Source: Aliiglaciecola sp041538045 (GTDB lineage Bacteria; Pseudomonadota; Gammaproteobacteria; Enterobacterales; Alteromonadaceae). From it: a DNA stretch of 64,000 nt. Every line of letters starts with the position of its first letter. Position 1 is the stretch's first letter. The notes under the pieces are model-generated. The model was given only the letters and a program-made list of their open reading frames with translations, was not told where the DNA came from and searched no databases. The DNA lies in assembly GCF_041538045.1 (NCBI RefSeq), contig NZ_JBGOSE010000007.1:124001-188000 (forward strand), in the 5' to 3' direction. The translations under genes were made by a program, and so were the position numbers. Positions 34,178 to 44,238 of the stretch are shown piece by piece.

Positions 34178-34605
34178 TCTCGCAAATAAGTCATAGTTCG
34201 GTGTGTTGGGCGATACTCATGCTGGCCGTATATTGTTATCAAGAATTGTGGCAACAATATTTGTTAAGCAGAAACCCTAGATTAGCATCATCTAGTTCAA
34301 ATAGTCACACTGAAAATAACGACAATACAACTAAGCAAAATCACGTGAATAGCGAATTTACTGCGGTTTTGATTGGCGCGTTACCATTGATGGGGTTGTT
34401 AGGCACTATTATCGGTTTACTGGAGTGTTTTGCGGGAATAGCGCAGCAAGGAGCAAGCAATGCGCTGTTAAGTGATGGCATTGGCGATGCGTTATTAACA
34501 ACTCAGTTAGGCTTAGTTTGCGCTATTCCTGCGTGGATATTACAAGGTAATATTCGTAATCGATTATCTAGACAACAAGCTTATGTTGCAGTTGGGAACG
34601 AATAA
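34174..34605 (+). CDS. exbB: ExbB2-type biopolymer transport protein
   Basis: This 143-residue protein is a compact ExbB: one N-terminal helix (residues 8-25), a short cytoplasmic part, and two helices with the proton-path signature LIGALPLMGLLGTIIGLLECF and GDALLTTQLGLVCAIPAW. It is shorter than ExbB1 (~240 residues), as usual for TonB2-type copies. With ExbD it uses the proton gradient to energise TonB. The gap to exbD is 2 nt. Confidence 0.92.
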   Translation: MISQISHSSVCWAILMLAVYCYQELWQQYLLSRNPRLASSSSNSHTENNDNTTKQNHVNSEFTAVLIGALPLMGLLGTIIGLLECFAGIAQQGASNALLSDGIGDALLTTQLGLVCAIPAWILQGNIRNRLSRQQAYVAVGNE

Positions 34606-34607
34606 CA

Positions 34608-35015
34608 ATGGCTTCTCGTTTACAACAACGGATAGAACAACAAAATGACCACAGCATTGATATGTCGCCTTTATTGGATGTGGTTTTTATTTTGCTCATA
34701 TTCTTTATTGTCACCACGGTTTTTGTGCGAGAAACAGGGGTTGAGGTGGATAAACCCCAGGCTATTTCTGCCTCACAATTAGATAAAACTGTGATTCTAT
34801 TAGCCATCACCGATGCTGGAGAAGTGTTCTATGATGGCAGTCAAATTGGTGTTGTTGGTGTGCGCAGTACATTAGAACAATTGCAGCAATTTGATCCTAA
34901 ACCTGTGGTGATCCAGGCAGATAAAAATGTGCCCACCCAACTATTGCTCGAAGTGATTGATGAGGCTAAGTTGGCAGGCTCAGCAACCGTAAATATCGCG
35001 GCGTTGAAATCATGA
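34608..35015 (+). CDS. exbD: ExbD2-type biopolymer transport protein
   Basis: This 135-residue protein has one transmembrane helix with the essential Asp (DMSPLLDVVFILLIFFIVTT, residues 19-38) and a periplasmic domain ending in VNIAALKS. It matches the ExbD/TolR family in length. The Asp in SPLLDVVF is the proton-carrying residue. Its stop codon overlaps the tonB start (ATGA). Confidence 0.94.
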   Translation: MASRLQQRIEQQNDHSIDMSPLLDVVFILLIFFIVTTVFVRETGVEVDKPQAISASQLDKTVILLAITDAGEVFYDGSQIGVVGVRSTLEQLQQFDPKPVVIQADKNVPTQLLLEVIDEAKLAGSATVNIAALKS

Positions 35016-35656
35016 AAATGATACATAACTACCTTCGTGGTCGCGGTTTATCGTTATTCATTAGTATTGTTATGCTCAGCATTGCTTTGTTGATCATGTG
35101 GATGAGTGACTGGTTAAAAGCTCAAACCGACGAAACCTTAGTTGTTAGAACCGTCTCAACGGTTAATTTACCGCCACCACCTCCGCCGCCACCTCCCCAG
35201 CAAACTCAAGAGATCAGCCAAGCCAATGTCGAATTACAAGTTCAGGGCGAGGGTGCCTCTATGCCAGTGATTGAGTTTGACGTAAAGTCTATCGACTCAC
35301 TAAAACCCCAAGAAGTACATATTGATCCTCTTAACACTCAATGGCAGTCATTAGAAGTGGATTGGAATGCTGTGGGGATAGAGTCATTGGACTCTGTACC
35401 TACTTTGTTGACCCCATTAGTTGTTGATTTTCCGAAAAGTCTACAACGTCGAGGGATCACTAAAACCTTGGTAAAACTCGATGTCATGATTGACGAAGAA
35501 GGACAGGTCACCTTAATTAATGTGGCGAGTAATTCATATCCTGAGCTCAATCCTGAAATACGTAAGTTAGTTAGAAAAAGCCGATTTAGCCCGCCGCAAA
35601 AAGACAATGAACCTGCTCGGGCTAGATTTATTTGGCCGATAGAAATAAGTGTTTAA
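35012..35656 (+). CDS. tonB: TonB2-type energy transducer
   Basis: This 214-residue protein has a cytoplasmic start, one membrane helix (about residues 11-30), a run of nine prolines (54-62) and a C-terminal TonB domain with LVKLDVMIDEEGQVTLINV and SRFSPPQKDNEPARARF, which ends in the conserved W-P-I-E-I element. The proline region is short, so its periplasmic reach is less than that of classical TonB. It would drive the four receptors in this window, or some of them. Confidence 0.94.
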   Translation: MKMIHNYLRGRGLSLFISIVMLSIALLIMWMSDWLKAQTDETLVVRTVSTVNLPPPPPPPPPQQTQEISQANVELQVQGEGASMPVIEFDVKSIDSLKPQEVHIDPLNTQWQSLEVDWNAVGIESLDSVPTLLTPLVVDFPKSLQRRGITKTLVKLDVMIDEEGQVTLINVASNSYPELNPEIRKLVRKSRFSPPQKDNEPARARFIWPIEISV

Positions 35657-35663
35657 GTATCAT

Positions 35664-37082
35664 ATGAAAACAAAATTATTCCCCCGCAAACCGATTCAAT
35701 TTGGCGTGAGCAAAACCAGACTAAATTCTGTGTTGGCCAGCCTATTATTGTTGCTCTCAAGTACACAGGTATCTGCGGATGTGCAGGTTGAGTTAACCGA
35801 ACCAAACTGGCAGTTTTTATTAGAAAGTGCCCCGGTGAGCCCCGTCAGTGCCCAATTGCCTCCGGCGGAAAAAGGATTTGCCCGAGATATTCAACCTTTA
35901 TTAACCCAACAAGACTTTAATGCTGTAGCTAAAGCGTTTGAACCGCGCTCGTTAGAAAACGACAGCGCCGCTTTGCAGCAGTTGCGCGGTCAAGTGATGT
36001 TAAGCTTAAAACGTTATGACGAAGCTGAAGAGGCCTTGAAAGCCGCCTTACAACAGATGCCAAACTTGGCCCTAGCTCATCGCAGTCTAAGTATGTTGTA
36101 TATGCTAAATAAAAATTACTCAGAGGCTAGAAAACACTTAAGCCGCAGTATTGAGTTAGGGGTGGCAGATGCGCAACTATATGGTCAACTTGCCTTTATT
36201 AACCTAAACAGCCAACAGCCAGCGGCTGCTATTGCTGGTTATCAACAAGCTCTTTATTTGCAGCCTGATAATTTACAATGGCAACAAGGTTTGCTTTACG
36301 CTTGGCTTAACAGTCACAACTTTAATGCCGCACAACGCCTAGTTGAAGATATGATTGAACAAGGCCAACATCAGAACCCCCACGAACTCTGGTTGCTGCG
36401 CAGCCAAATTGCTTTGCAGCGAAATCATCCTGAACAAGCATTGAGTAGCTTAGAGGTTGCCTTGCAGTTAACCCCTAAAGACTTGAGCAATAGTTTGTTG
36501 GCCGCCAAGTTACACGTTCAGCATGGCAGTATTCCCCGTGCTATCGAGTTATTGAAGCTCAGCTTAGGGAACGATGATGTGGTGGAATCCGCAGAATATT
36601 GGGCAACATTAAGACAAGTTTTACCATGGCTATTGAACCAACAGCGTTATACATCTGTTGATTCATTACTCGTCGCTACAACTGGTGTTGAGATTCCAAC
36701 AGACTTTCAAGCAGAGCTTAATTTATATCGAGGACAAATTGCGGTTGCTCGTAATGCAAATGACCGCGCACTTAAGTATTTTTCTCGGGCGATTAAACAA
36801 GACCCCCTGTTACCTGAAGCCGTGTTAGCTATTGCAAAGCTCTATCAAAGTCAAAATCAGTATCAACAAGCGGAAAATTATTTTGTCCGTGCCAGTACCT
36901 TACCTCAAGTTCAACAACAAGCTTTAGTGGCCCACGCGCAAATGCAAATTGAACAGCGTCAATTTCAACAAGCGGTAAACTTACTTCAACAGGTCGTGAA
37001 ACTGGATCCAAATCGAAGAGATATTAAACATAATATCAGTGAGTTACAGAAAATAATTCGTCAGGAACAATATGGTGCTTAA
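35664..37082 (+). CDS. TPR-repeat periplasmic protein ending the TonB2 operon
   Basis: The ATG at 35664 gives 472 residues; a GTG at 35649 would add five. Neither has a strong Shine-Dalgarno sequence. A signal peptide (SVLASLLLLLSSTQVSA) leads to a protein made of tetratricopeptide repeats, visible from LKRYDEAEEALKAALQQMP through several 34-residue units such as QPAAAIAGYQQALYLQPDN and RQFQQAVNLLQQVVKLDPN. Such a TPR protein regularly closes TonB2-type operons, where it probably scaffolds components; its exact role is unknown. Confidence 0.88.
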   Translation: MKTKLFPRKPIQFGVSKTRLNSVLASLLLLLSSTQVSADVQVELTEPNWQFLLESAPVSPVSAQLPPAEKGFARDIQPLLTQQDFNAVAKAFEPRSLENDSAALQQLRGQVMLSLKRYDEAEEALKAALQQMPNLALAHRSLSMLYMLNKNYSEARKHLSRSIELGVADAQLYGQLAFINLNSQQPAAAIAGYQQALYLQPDNLQWQQGLLYAWLNSHNFNAAQRLVEDMIEQGQHQNPHELWLLRSQIALQRNHPEQALSSLEVALQLTPKDLSNSLLAAKLHVQHGSIPRAIELLKLSLGNDDVVESAEYWATLRQVLPWLLNQQRYTSVDSLLVATTGVEIPTDFQAELNLYRGQIAVARNANDRALKYFSRAIKQDPLLPEAVLAIAKLYQSQNQYQQAENYFVRASTLPQVQQQALVAHAQMQIEQRQFQQAVNLLQQVVKLDPNRRDIKHNISELQKIIRQEQYGA

Positions 37083-37197
37083 GTACGTAACGGCAAATAA
37101 AGGTACCTTGTTCGCAACGATTTCTATTTAAACTTAACTAAGTATATAGATGTTTGTGCGTGTTGGTTGTTTTGAGTAATCTAAATAAGGCTAGTTT

Positions 37198-37216
37198 TGT
37201 AAAGACAATCTTTACA
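37198..37216. promoter_or_regulatory. Inverted repeat upstream of the DUF2780 gene
   Basis: TGTAAAG-acaat-CTTTACA is a perfect 7-bp inverted repeat, 164 bp before the DUF2780 start. It looks like a regulator site. It resembles the TyrR box but the spacer is one base too long. Confidence 0.4.
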
Positions 37217-37379
37217 CTTCAAATCAAGTAATTTCCAATTATAACTGGTAAAATTCTGCGCGAAAAATCCCCCAATCAATAAAGTACATTCGAACTCACA
37301 GTACGTAAATCTCGTCTAAAGTTGAGATCCTGCTAATACATAGCACTTAAAACGTGAGTCTTATTTAAAGGAATATTAA

Positions 37380-37958
37380 ATGAAAATATTATCAGTTCTA
37401 CTTATCTCTGCACTTGCTTTGTCTGGCAATGCAATAGCAGCCGACGATACACTTAATAAGTTACAAGGATTACTTGGAAGCTCTTCGACATCACAACTAA
37501 GCGAAGCTGAAGGTTCAGACACAAATGAAGATAAACAATCTTTTGACGTTGCAAGTTTAGTGAGTATGGTTTCAGATAATCTAGGTGTCTCAGAAGCGCA
37601 ATCTGAAGGTGGATTAGCGTCAATTTTTGATTATGCTAAAGACAACCTTTCAGATACAAACTACAGTGAACTTGCGCAAAGTGTTCCAGGTTTAGACTCT
37701 TTATTAGAAAACGTACCTGCAATCAGTTCAGATTCATCTTCCGACAGTTCGTCTATGTCAGGCTTACTTAGCAAAGCGTCTGAATACAGTTCATCTTTAA
37801 GTGCAATGAATGAATTAAAACAGCAGTTCGAAGCCCTTGGCTTGGATACGGATATGATCACCAGTTTCATAACTCAAATTAATAGCTACTTTAGTGATGA
37901 TGAAGATACGCTTTCTTTGTTGCAATCTGGCTTAGGTAACTTAGTTACAGCCCTTTAA
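37380..37958 (+). CDS. DUF2780 (VcgC/VcgE-like) secreted protein
   Basis: This 192-residue protein has a clear signal peptide (LISALALSGNAIA-AD). The mature part is acidic and Ser/Leu-rich with helical segments and a serine-rich linker near residues 118-127. The layout fits DUF2780, a family named after Vibrio VcgC/VcgE, of unknown function. It is a single gene: AAAGGAATA stands before the start and a terminator follows. Periplasmic or outer-membrane location is likely. Confidence 0.75.
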   Translation: MKILSVLLISALALSGNAIAADDTLNKLQGLLGSSSTSQLSEAEGSDTNEDKQSFDVASLVSMVSDNLGVSEAQSEGGLASIFDYAKDNLSDTNYSELAQSVPGLDSLLENVPAISSDSSSDSSSMSGLLSKASEYSSSLSAMNELKQQFEALGLDTDMITSFITQINSYFSDDEDTLSLLQSGLGNLVTAL

Positions 37959-38008
37959 TTCATTAATATAAATAACACTATTTCCAAAGGTGTTACTCAG
38001 TATACTTT

Positions 38009-38044
38009 ACGCCCTGTTTGCTCATTGCATACAGGGCGTTTATT
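38009..38044 (+). terminator. Intrinsic terminator after the DUF2780 gene
   Basis: The stem ACGCCCTGT/ACAGGGCGT with a 13-nt loop is followed by TTTATT, about 50 bp after the stop codon and 30 bp before the next gene. Confidence 0.8.
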
Positions 38045-38074
38045 CCCTTCTGACAACGTTGTAAAACCAATATT

Positions 38075-41000
38075 ATGTCCCTTAGAAATTTATTTTCAGC
38101 ATTTCGTAAACAGCCTAAATGGTTGCGAATAAGCACTTATCTATTAAGCGTATATTTCATTTATGCATTAATTTTAGGCTTGTTAACCCCTCTGATTTTG
38201 CAATCTCAATTACCGCAAATATTGAGTGATAAATTTCAACGAGTTGTCAGTATTGAGAAAGTAAGAATAAATCCATTTTTACTGCGGGTTCGTGTCTCAA
38301 ACTTCGTGATTGAAGAGGATAAAAGTGACGAACTTTTTGTTAAAGTTTCTTTATTGGAAGTTGATGCTGGTTTTTGGCAGACCCTGATACACCTCACACC
38401 AACTTTAGAAAGCCTGTCTATAAAAGAGCCGTATGTACATTTAGCAAGATTGACTGGTGGTGAACAAACCCAGTTTAACTTTTCTGACATCCTTGAGAAT
38501 TTAAGTAACGATAATAGCCAGGATGAAACTACCAAAAAAGACTCTGAAATTCCTCACTTAAGAGTAAGTAACATGGTGCTGGCAGGGGGACAAATATTAT
38601 TCTCTGATGATGTATCCGCAACTAATATTGCATTTCCTAACCTAGCTTTTGACGTTACCGATTTTGATACCCTTGCGGCATTATCTACAGTAACTCAACA
38701 ACAAGATAAAGTGACTGCTGATAATCATTATGACGTGCAGATCGAAACTGCTGAGGGTGGAACTATTGGTTTTGCTGGTCAAGTCCAATTAGCACCCTTT
38801 GAAATTAAGGGAAATATAGCCCTTTCTGCCATTGCTCTCGCTCCTATATGGCCCTTATCGGATGATCTAATTGAAGCCCAATTAACTGATGGTTTATTGG
38901 CGTTTTATGCCAACTATCATCTGTCGGAAGGGAGTGAAGGAATTCGCTTTCGCGCCAATGACACGCAATTATCATTATCTAATTTGGCAATATCTGATAG
39001 CACTAAGCCGCGAATTACAGTGGCACAAGTGAGCATAAACAATCTTAACTTGGACACCGACTCTGAACAAATTGATGTGGCTGAAATTATTATTAATCAG
39101 CCTTGGATTGACACTAACTTTGATAAGCAAGGTTTAGATTTACAAGCTATGTTTATGCCGTCTACCTCTGCTACATCAACGCAAGCCAATGCTTTACCTC
39201 CGCAGGAAAAAGGGTCTTCACAAAATCAAGGTGAGGAGTCCAACTGGCGGGTGATCTTGCAGTCTTTCGCCCTAAACGGGGGAGATATTCAAGTTAAGGA
39301 AACGCTTGTGTCCGAAGGGATGTTTTGGCGAGTATTTGATTTCAATATCGCTACCGGTATGGTTGATACTAAGTTTGAAGTACCCATCGAATTTAACCTA
39401 GGGTTAGCTGTAGGGGGAGATGTTACCTCGTATCCGGAAATGGCGTCTGGTTATTTTAATAGTGAAGGGGAAGTTAATGTCTCCGCTGAGCAGATCTCTG
39501 CTGGGTTTGAAATGAAACAATTTGCTTTAAACCAACTTCAATCCTATTTACTTCCATATGTAAATGCGACCGTACAAGATGGGATCGCAGCGCTTTCGGG
39601 ATCATTTGAAGCCGGTAGCAGTAGTCCAATAACGTTTAGCGGCGAAGCCAATATTGCTAATTTAAAGGTAATTGATGGGTTACAACAACAGCCCTTACTT
39701 AAATGGCAGGATCTGAATATTCAAGGTATTCAATATCAGTCAATGGAAAATCAACTTTCAATACAAACTGTTGTGTTTGATCAACCCTTTAGCAAGTTCA
39801 TTATTTACCAAGACAAACAAACCAATATCGGCGACATTTTGGTTGAAAGTGCTTCAAACGATGCTGATTCGACAGCAGAGACAGAAGATAGCCCGTCTTC
39901 CATTCCAGCTCCGCAAATAGAAGCTGATGAGCAGCAAAATGCTGAAAATGTGCAGTCTAATCTTATGGCCATTCAAATTGGCGATATTACAATAAATGAT
40001 GGCAGTGCTTATTTCGAAGACAACTCTTTAAAAGCGCCTTTTGCCGCCGGTATTGAAACCTTAAATGGCAACATAACTTCACTTTCCTCTACACCAGGTA
40101 CCGCAGCGAATGTTGATTTAATGGGGAAAATAGATGGCTACGCACCAGTGTTACTTAAAGGTGAAGTTAATCCCCTGATTGAGCAAATGTATCTAGATTT
40201 GAATTTTTCCGTTGATGGCGCTGAACTGACGTTTGTTAACCCCTATTCTGGTACTTATATGGGGCACTTTATTGACAAAGGTTTACTGTCACTAAATGTG
40301 AATTATCAGCTCGAAAATAACCAGTTAGTGGGGGACAATCAGCTTGTTATTGACCAACTTACCTTGGGTCGTAAAACCAATTCGGATCAGGCGGTTAGTT
40401 TACCCTTATCACTAGCAATTGCTTTGTTACAAGACTCCAACGGCGTAATTGATCTGGGAATGGAAGTCTCCGGAGACTTAAATAATCCGAGTTTTGGTTT
40501 CGGCTCAATTATATTCAAAGCCTTAGGCAACATTATCACCAAAGCGGTAACCGCACCTTTTTCTTTATTGGCCAATTTAGTAGGCAGTGAGGATGAACTC
40601 AATAAAGTTCTCTTTACTGACGGTTCAGCCGAGCTAGACGAAAGCGCTACCAAAACATTGACTACTTTGGCTGAAGCCTTGGCAAAACGTCCAGGTCTAA
40701 GTGTTGATATTGAAGGTACGGTGAACGAAGTGAGCGATGCCTATGAACTGGCGGAGCAGAAGTTACAAAAACAATTATTGGAGCTTTCCAATCAAACAGT
40801 CTTGCCTGAGAATTTTGGCCCCTCCACAGTGCCAATTTCAGGTCCAATTGCCGAGGCTTTAAAAACCTTGTTTACTACAAGCACAAAACAAGATGTTGAA
40901 GAACAAAGACAGCTAGTAAAAGCTAAGCTGCAAACTCAGGATAGTGAAAAAGTCATTCCAGCGGAGGAATTAGAACAAGGGTTGATGATTGCAATGTACA

Positions 41001-41187
41001 ATCAAGTTCGAAGTACAATCGAAATTCCTCGCCATGAATTAGCTAAGCTTGCCGAAGATAGGGCCAAATCAGTTAAACTCTTTTTAACTAGTAATGGAAT
41101 GAACCCAACAGGTTATTTTTGCTCAATAGTCGTCAACACTTAGCCAGTGACCAGAGTGGCGTAACCCTGACGCTGAAAGCGAACTAA
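38075..41187 (+). CDS. DUF748 (AsmA-like) envelope protein, frameshifted close to its C-terminus
   Basis: The frame as sequenced ends at 41143 (1022 residues). An N-terminal membrane helix (residues 19-42) is followed by a long periplasmic part with repeated DUF748/AsmA-like beta segments and a C-terminal OmpA-like region (VLFTDGSAELDESATKTLTT near residue 850). DUF748 proteins belong to the AsmA-like group thought to bridge lipid transport between membranes. After GMNPTGYF the frame turns into an unrelated tail, whereas the -1 frame continues with FLLNSRQHLASDQSGVTL and stops at 41187, as in family members. Adding one T to the T5 run at 41116-41120 restores this. It is either an assembly error or a real late frameshift. 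Confidence 0.85.
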
Positions 41188-41278
41188 GGAAATCAGTTTA
41201 CACCTAGCAGTGAATCAAGCTTGCTACTCACCTGAGTGAGCAAGCTTGAATTGATTAAACCTAACTCGCCGCGCTAAC

Positions 41279-42538
41279 CTACTTAGCATCGAACCCAGTA
41301 AGCACAAACTTCTGAACCCGTCTGCCAGAGCTGACTTCTGAGGTATATAGATTGCCGTCGCCGTCTACTACGACGCTGTGAAGCCAAGTAAATTGTCCTG
41401 GATAGCGCCCTGGGCGACCAAAACTGCCGAGTACTTCATAATTATCATGCCATAGGATCCATATACGCCCGTTCATCATATCTGCCACGTACATATATTT
41501 ATTGTCGGGGGAAAAATCGATATCTGAAGCTGTTCCTAAACCGCCAGTATCGCCAGCAATAATCACATCTTGGAGGAATTCAATTTTACCGTCGGCATTA
41601 GCTTTAAACACTTGAATACGGTTATTGCGTCGATCGCAGACATATATACGACCGTCTTTCGATTGTGTTACACAATGCACTATATCGCCAAAACTCTGTG
41701 CCTCTGTACTGGTATTTTCACTGTTGCTGGTGGCTTGAGACACGTCAAAAGCACCTTGTCTTGTGCCACCGCCGGGTTCACCACCATACGCGCCCCATAA
41801 TTGGTCAAAACTGTTGTCGTCAGTAGTAAAAGAGGTAATACGCTTGTTGATGTATCCGTCGGCGATAAATACCTGATTGTTAACATGGTTATGGAAAATA
41901 TCCGCTGGATTCCCTAGAGCATCTTGGCTTAAATTGCCATCGGTTTTACCCCGCTGGCCAAACTGACGAATGAACTCTCCTTTACTGGTAAAGTTCAATA
42001 CAACATGGTCACCCTTACCATTCCCCCCAAGCCAAATCGTGTTATTGTCGTCAACATAAAGGCCGTGCACTTTAGCCGGCCATTGATTGGTTCCTTCAAT
42101 ACTCGGCGCTAATTCTGGACCACCCCAAGCATCAAGCAATTCGCCGTTTGGAGAAAACTGCAACACATGAGGTGCAGCTTCACAACACAAACCTGTGTTG
42201 TTACTCAATCCAAGATCTAATCTACCAAGTGAATTAGGCCGGTGTAACACCCACACATTATTTTGTTTATCCACGGCTAGGCCAGGTACTTGCCCCATGA
42301 TCCAGGTAGCAGGCATTGTAGGCCAACTTGCATCGACACTGAACTGTGGGACTTTGTGATTTGGCTTAGTTGCAGGATAACGTTCAACCGACACCAAGCT
42401 ACTGTGAGAGATTTTCTGATCTTTTGTTGGTAACGCCTCACAGACTCCACAAACAAGTGAAAACAGACTTAACCCCAAAGCCTTCAACCCAAGGGACTTT
42501 AATCCCAGATTAGTCGTTGGTAAATATGATTGAATCAT
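41279..42538 (-). CDS. Secreted NHL-repeat beta-propeller protein (peptidylglycine amidating lyase-like)
   Basis: This 419-residue protein has a signal peptide (cleavage near VCEA-LP) and NHL-type repeats: VHGLYVDDNNTIWLGGNGKG, DIDFSPDNKYMYVADMMNGR, and VVVDGDGNLYTSEVSSGRR. Together they form a six-bladed propeller like the lyase domain of peptidyl-alpha-hydroxyglycine alpha-amidating lyase. A Cys pair (CC, near residue 115) may form disulfides. It is a single gene convergent with DUF748. Substrate and catalysis are unknown; annotation beyond propeller fold is not justified. Confidence 0.82.
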   Translation of the reverse strand: MIQSYLPTTNLGLKSLGLKALGLSLFSLVCGVCEALPTKDQKISHSSLVSVERYPATKPNHKVPQFSVDASWPTMPATWIMGQVPGLAVDKQNNVWVLHRPNSLGRLDLGLSNNTGLCCEAAPHVLQFSPNGELLDAWGGPELAPSIEGTNQWPAKVHGLYVDDNNTIWLGGNGKGDHVVLNFTSKGEFIRQFGQRGKTDGNLSQDALGNPADIFHNHVNNQVFIADGYINKRITSFTTDDNSFDQLWGAYGGEPGGGTRQGAFDVSQATSNSENTSTEAQSFGDIVHCVTQSKDGRIYVCDRRNNRIQVFKANADGKIEFLQDVIIAGDTGGLGTASDIDFSPDNKYMYVADMMNGRIWILWHDNYEVLGSFGRPGRYPGQFTWLHSVVVDGDGNLYTSEVSSGRRVQKFVLTGFDAK

Positions 42539-42694
42539 CTTAGCTGCCTATAAATTAAAGGTTAATTTGAGTGACGCTTGACGATAGCACCGTGCTTAAA
42601 GTCGAAGGGTCAACAAGCAATACACTTCATCCTAGATAAGTACGCATTAGGTTAAAATTAGTTTTCGTTGAAATGTAGATAAAAGGAGACTTAA

Positions 42695-42817
42695 ATGGAA
42701 GGGGGGGCGAAATTGTTTCATTTGGACAATGACTATTGGGTCATATCATACATTTTTAGGCAATTTAGAAAACTTGAATCATGCTTTAACAGGAAGCGAA
42801 AGATGAGCATTAAATAG
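42695..42817 (+). CDS. Possible 40-residue small protein with strong ribosome-binding site
   Basis: An ATG at 42695 is preceded by AAGGAG (42683-42688) with an ideal 6-nt spacer, and the frame runs 40 codons to TAG (42815). The product has an acidic/aromatic middle (FHLDNDYWVISYIFRQF) and a basic end (NRKRKMS). There is no homology that I recognise. It lies alone in the 358-bp gap between the NHL gene and the Nramp-like gene, in which I see nothing else. A chance frame cannot be ruled out. Confidence 0.35.
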   Translation: MEGGAKLFHLDNDYWVISYIFRQFRKLESCFNRKRKMSIK

Positions 42818-42897
42818 TATATTTCAACAAAAGAAGTGTGCCAGCAGGTCTGCGACTAACATGATTATTCAGTGACCTGCTGCTCAATGTTTACCGT

Positions 42898-44168
42898 TTA
42901 ACCAGAGACTAATTGCCAAACACCTTTAATCCCCACAGCTGATGTAAAAATAGAGAACAACAATATTGCGCCGAGGATAACATTGGCAAAGGCTGTATTT
43001 GTATGCTCTTTCATTAAATCTTTGCGATTCCCTAAATAGAAAATACAGGCAACGGTCACTGGCAGGATAACCGCATTAAATGCTTGTGAGATTATCATCA
43101 CAAATACTGGGCGGGCTTCGAAAATCGGTACAACCAAACCTAATAATGAAATCGCAAATACCATGATACGGAACTTGGGTAGGGTCATGTCTCGTTTTGC
43201 ACCAGTATAATCGCACAATAGCCAAGGTAGCATAAGGATGTTTGGAAACTGCGAAGATACGCCAGCGGCAATCAAACCAAATGCAAATATTGAAGTAGCC
43301 AACGAACCTGCTAGCGGTTCTAAAATGCTGATCATTTGTGAAGCTTTTGATAAACCAATACCTTCCACAAACAAGGTTCCCGCTGCTGCAGCCATAATGG
43401 AAGCACTAATAATAAACATTAGAAATACCGAAAAAATGGCGTCATTTCGTTGTTTACTGTAGTCAGCCAAGGTCCAGCCAGCTTCTTTCACTAAGGTTGT
43501 ACGGATGATAAACAGACCGGAAAATACCGTGGTACCAATCATTGATGCGATAACTAAAAATGGCCCCTTGTCAGAGCTCGATGTTACCTCTGGGATACTG
43601 GGGACTAAGCCTTTTAAAATCTCCATGGGAGGCGGCATCATGATAAAAAAGTTAATCAAAAAGCAGGCCGACATAATGGCAACCACCACCGCTAGGCTGC
43701 GCTCGAAAAACTGGGTTTTACCATTCCAAAAAATGAAGTACACCAAGCTGAGAAAAAATCCAGCAAAGTAGATGGGGGAGATACCGCCATCGACTGCCGA
43801 CTTTGACCATTCGTAACAGATATCGGCCACTATTCCCATAACACCCATGACACTGCCGCATACTCCAAAAGTGAGCGCCACTAAGAAGAATATGCCAACT
43901 CCAGGGTGTATGTGTTTTCTAAAGGCTTGAAGAGCTGTTTCTCCAGTGATCAACGTATAACGACCGTACAAGTTGATCATGAAAAAGTACACAAACATGA
44001 GGCAATGATTGTCCATAATAGCGACATGCCATAGTCTGCCCCAGCCTTAGCCATGGCGGTAACACTGCCTGTACCAATATTGAAACCGAGCAGGAAAATA
44101 CCTGGTAGAAACAGAGCTAAGCCTTGGGCGAACTTTTGTTTCAGCGATTTTTACGAGGAATTTTGCAT
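42898..44168 (-). pseudogene. Nramp-like transporter, broken by an early stop and a frameshift
   Basis: The uninterrupted part (start at 44016, 372 residues) is Nramp-like but lacks its first helices. Upstream, another frame encodes the missing start: ALFLPGIFLLGFNIGTGS, then VTAMAKAGADYGMSLLW. One added base in the A5 run at 43982-43986 rejoins the frames. An in-frame ATG at 44168 is followed by TAA as sixth codon (44151-44153), so there are two lesions. The metal-binding DPGN of helix 1 is replaced by FNIGTG, and the MPHN of helix 6 by a GLFIIRT-like sequence, so ancestral cargo was probably not a classical divalent metal. It lies 70 bp after the manA-like gene on the same strand, in the uronate operon. 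Confidence 0.82.
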
Positions 44169-44238
44169 TTTAACTACCTAAGTTATCGTTACGACTTCAT
44201 CAATTACCAAGCAAAAGATGAAGCCGTTTTTAATGGTG

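Noticed and set aside
37198..37216. TyrR box before the DUF2780 gene
   Set aside because: TGTAAA and TTTACA are 7 bases apart instead of 6, and the gene has no link with aromatic amino acids.
41110..41187. Programmed -1 frameshift in the DUF748 gene
   Set aside because: There is no heptamer slippery site with downstream structure, and a missing T in a homopolymer is the simpler explanation.
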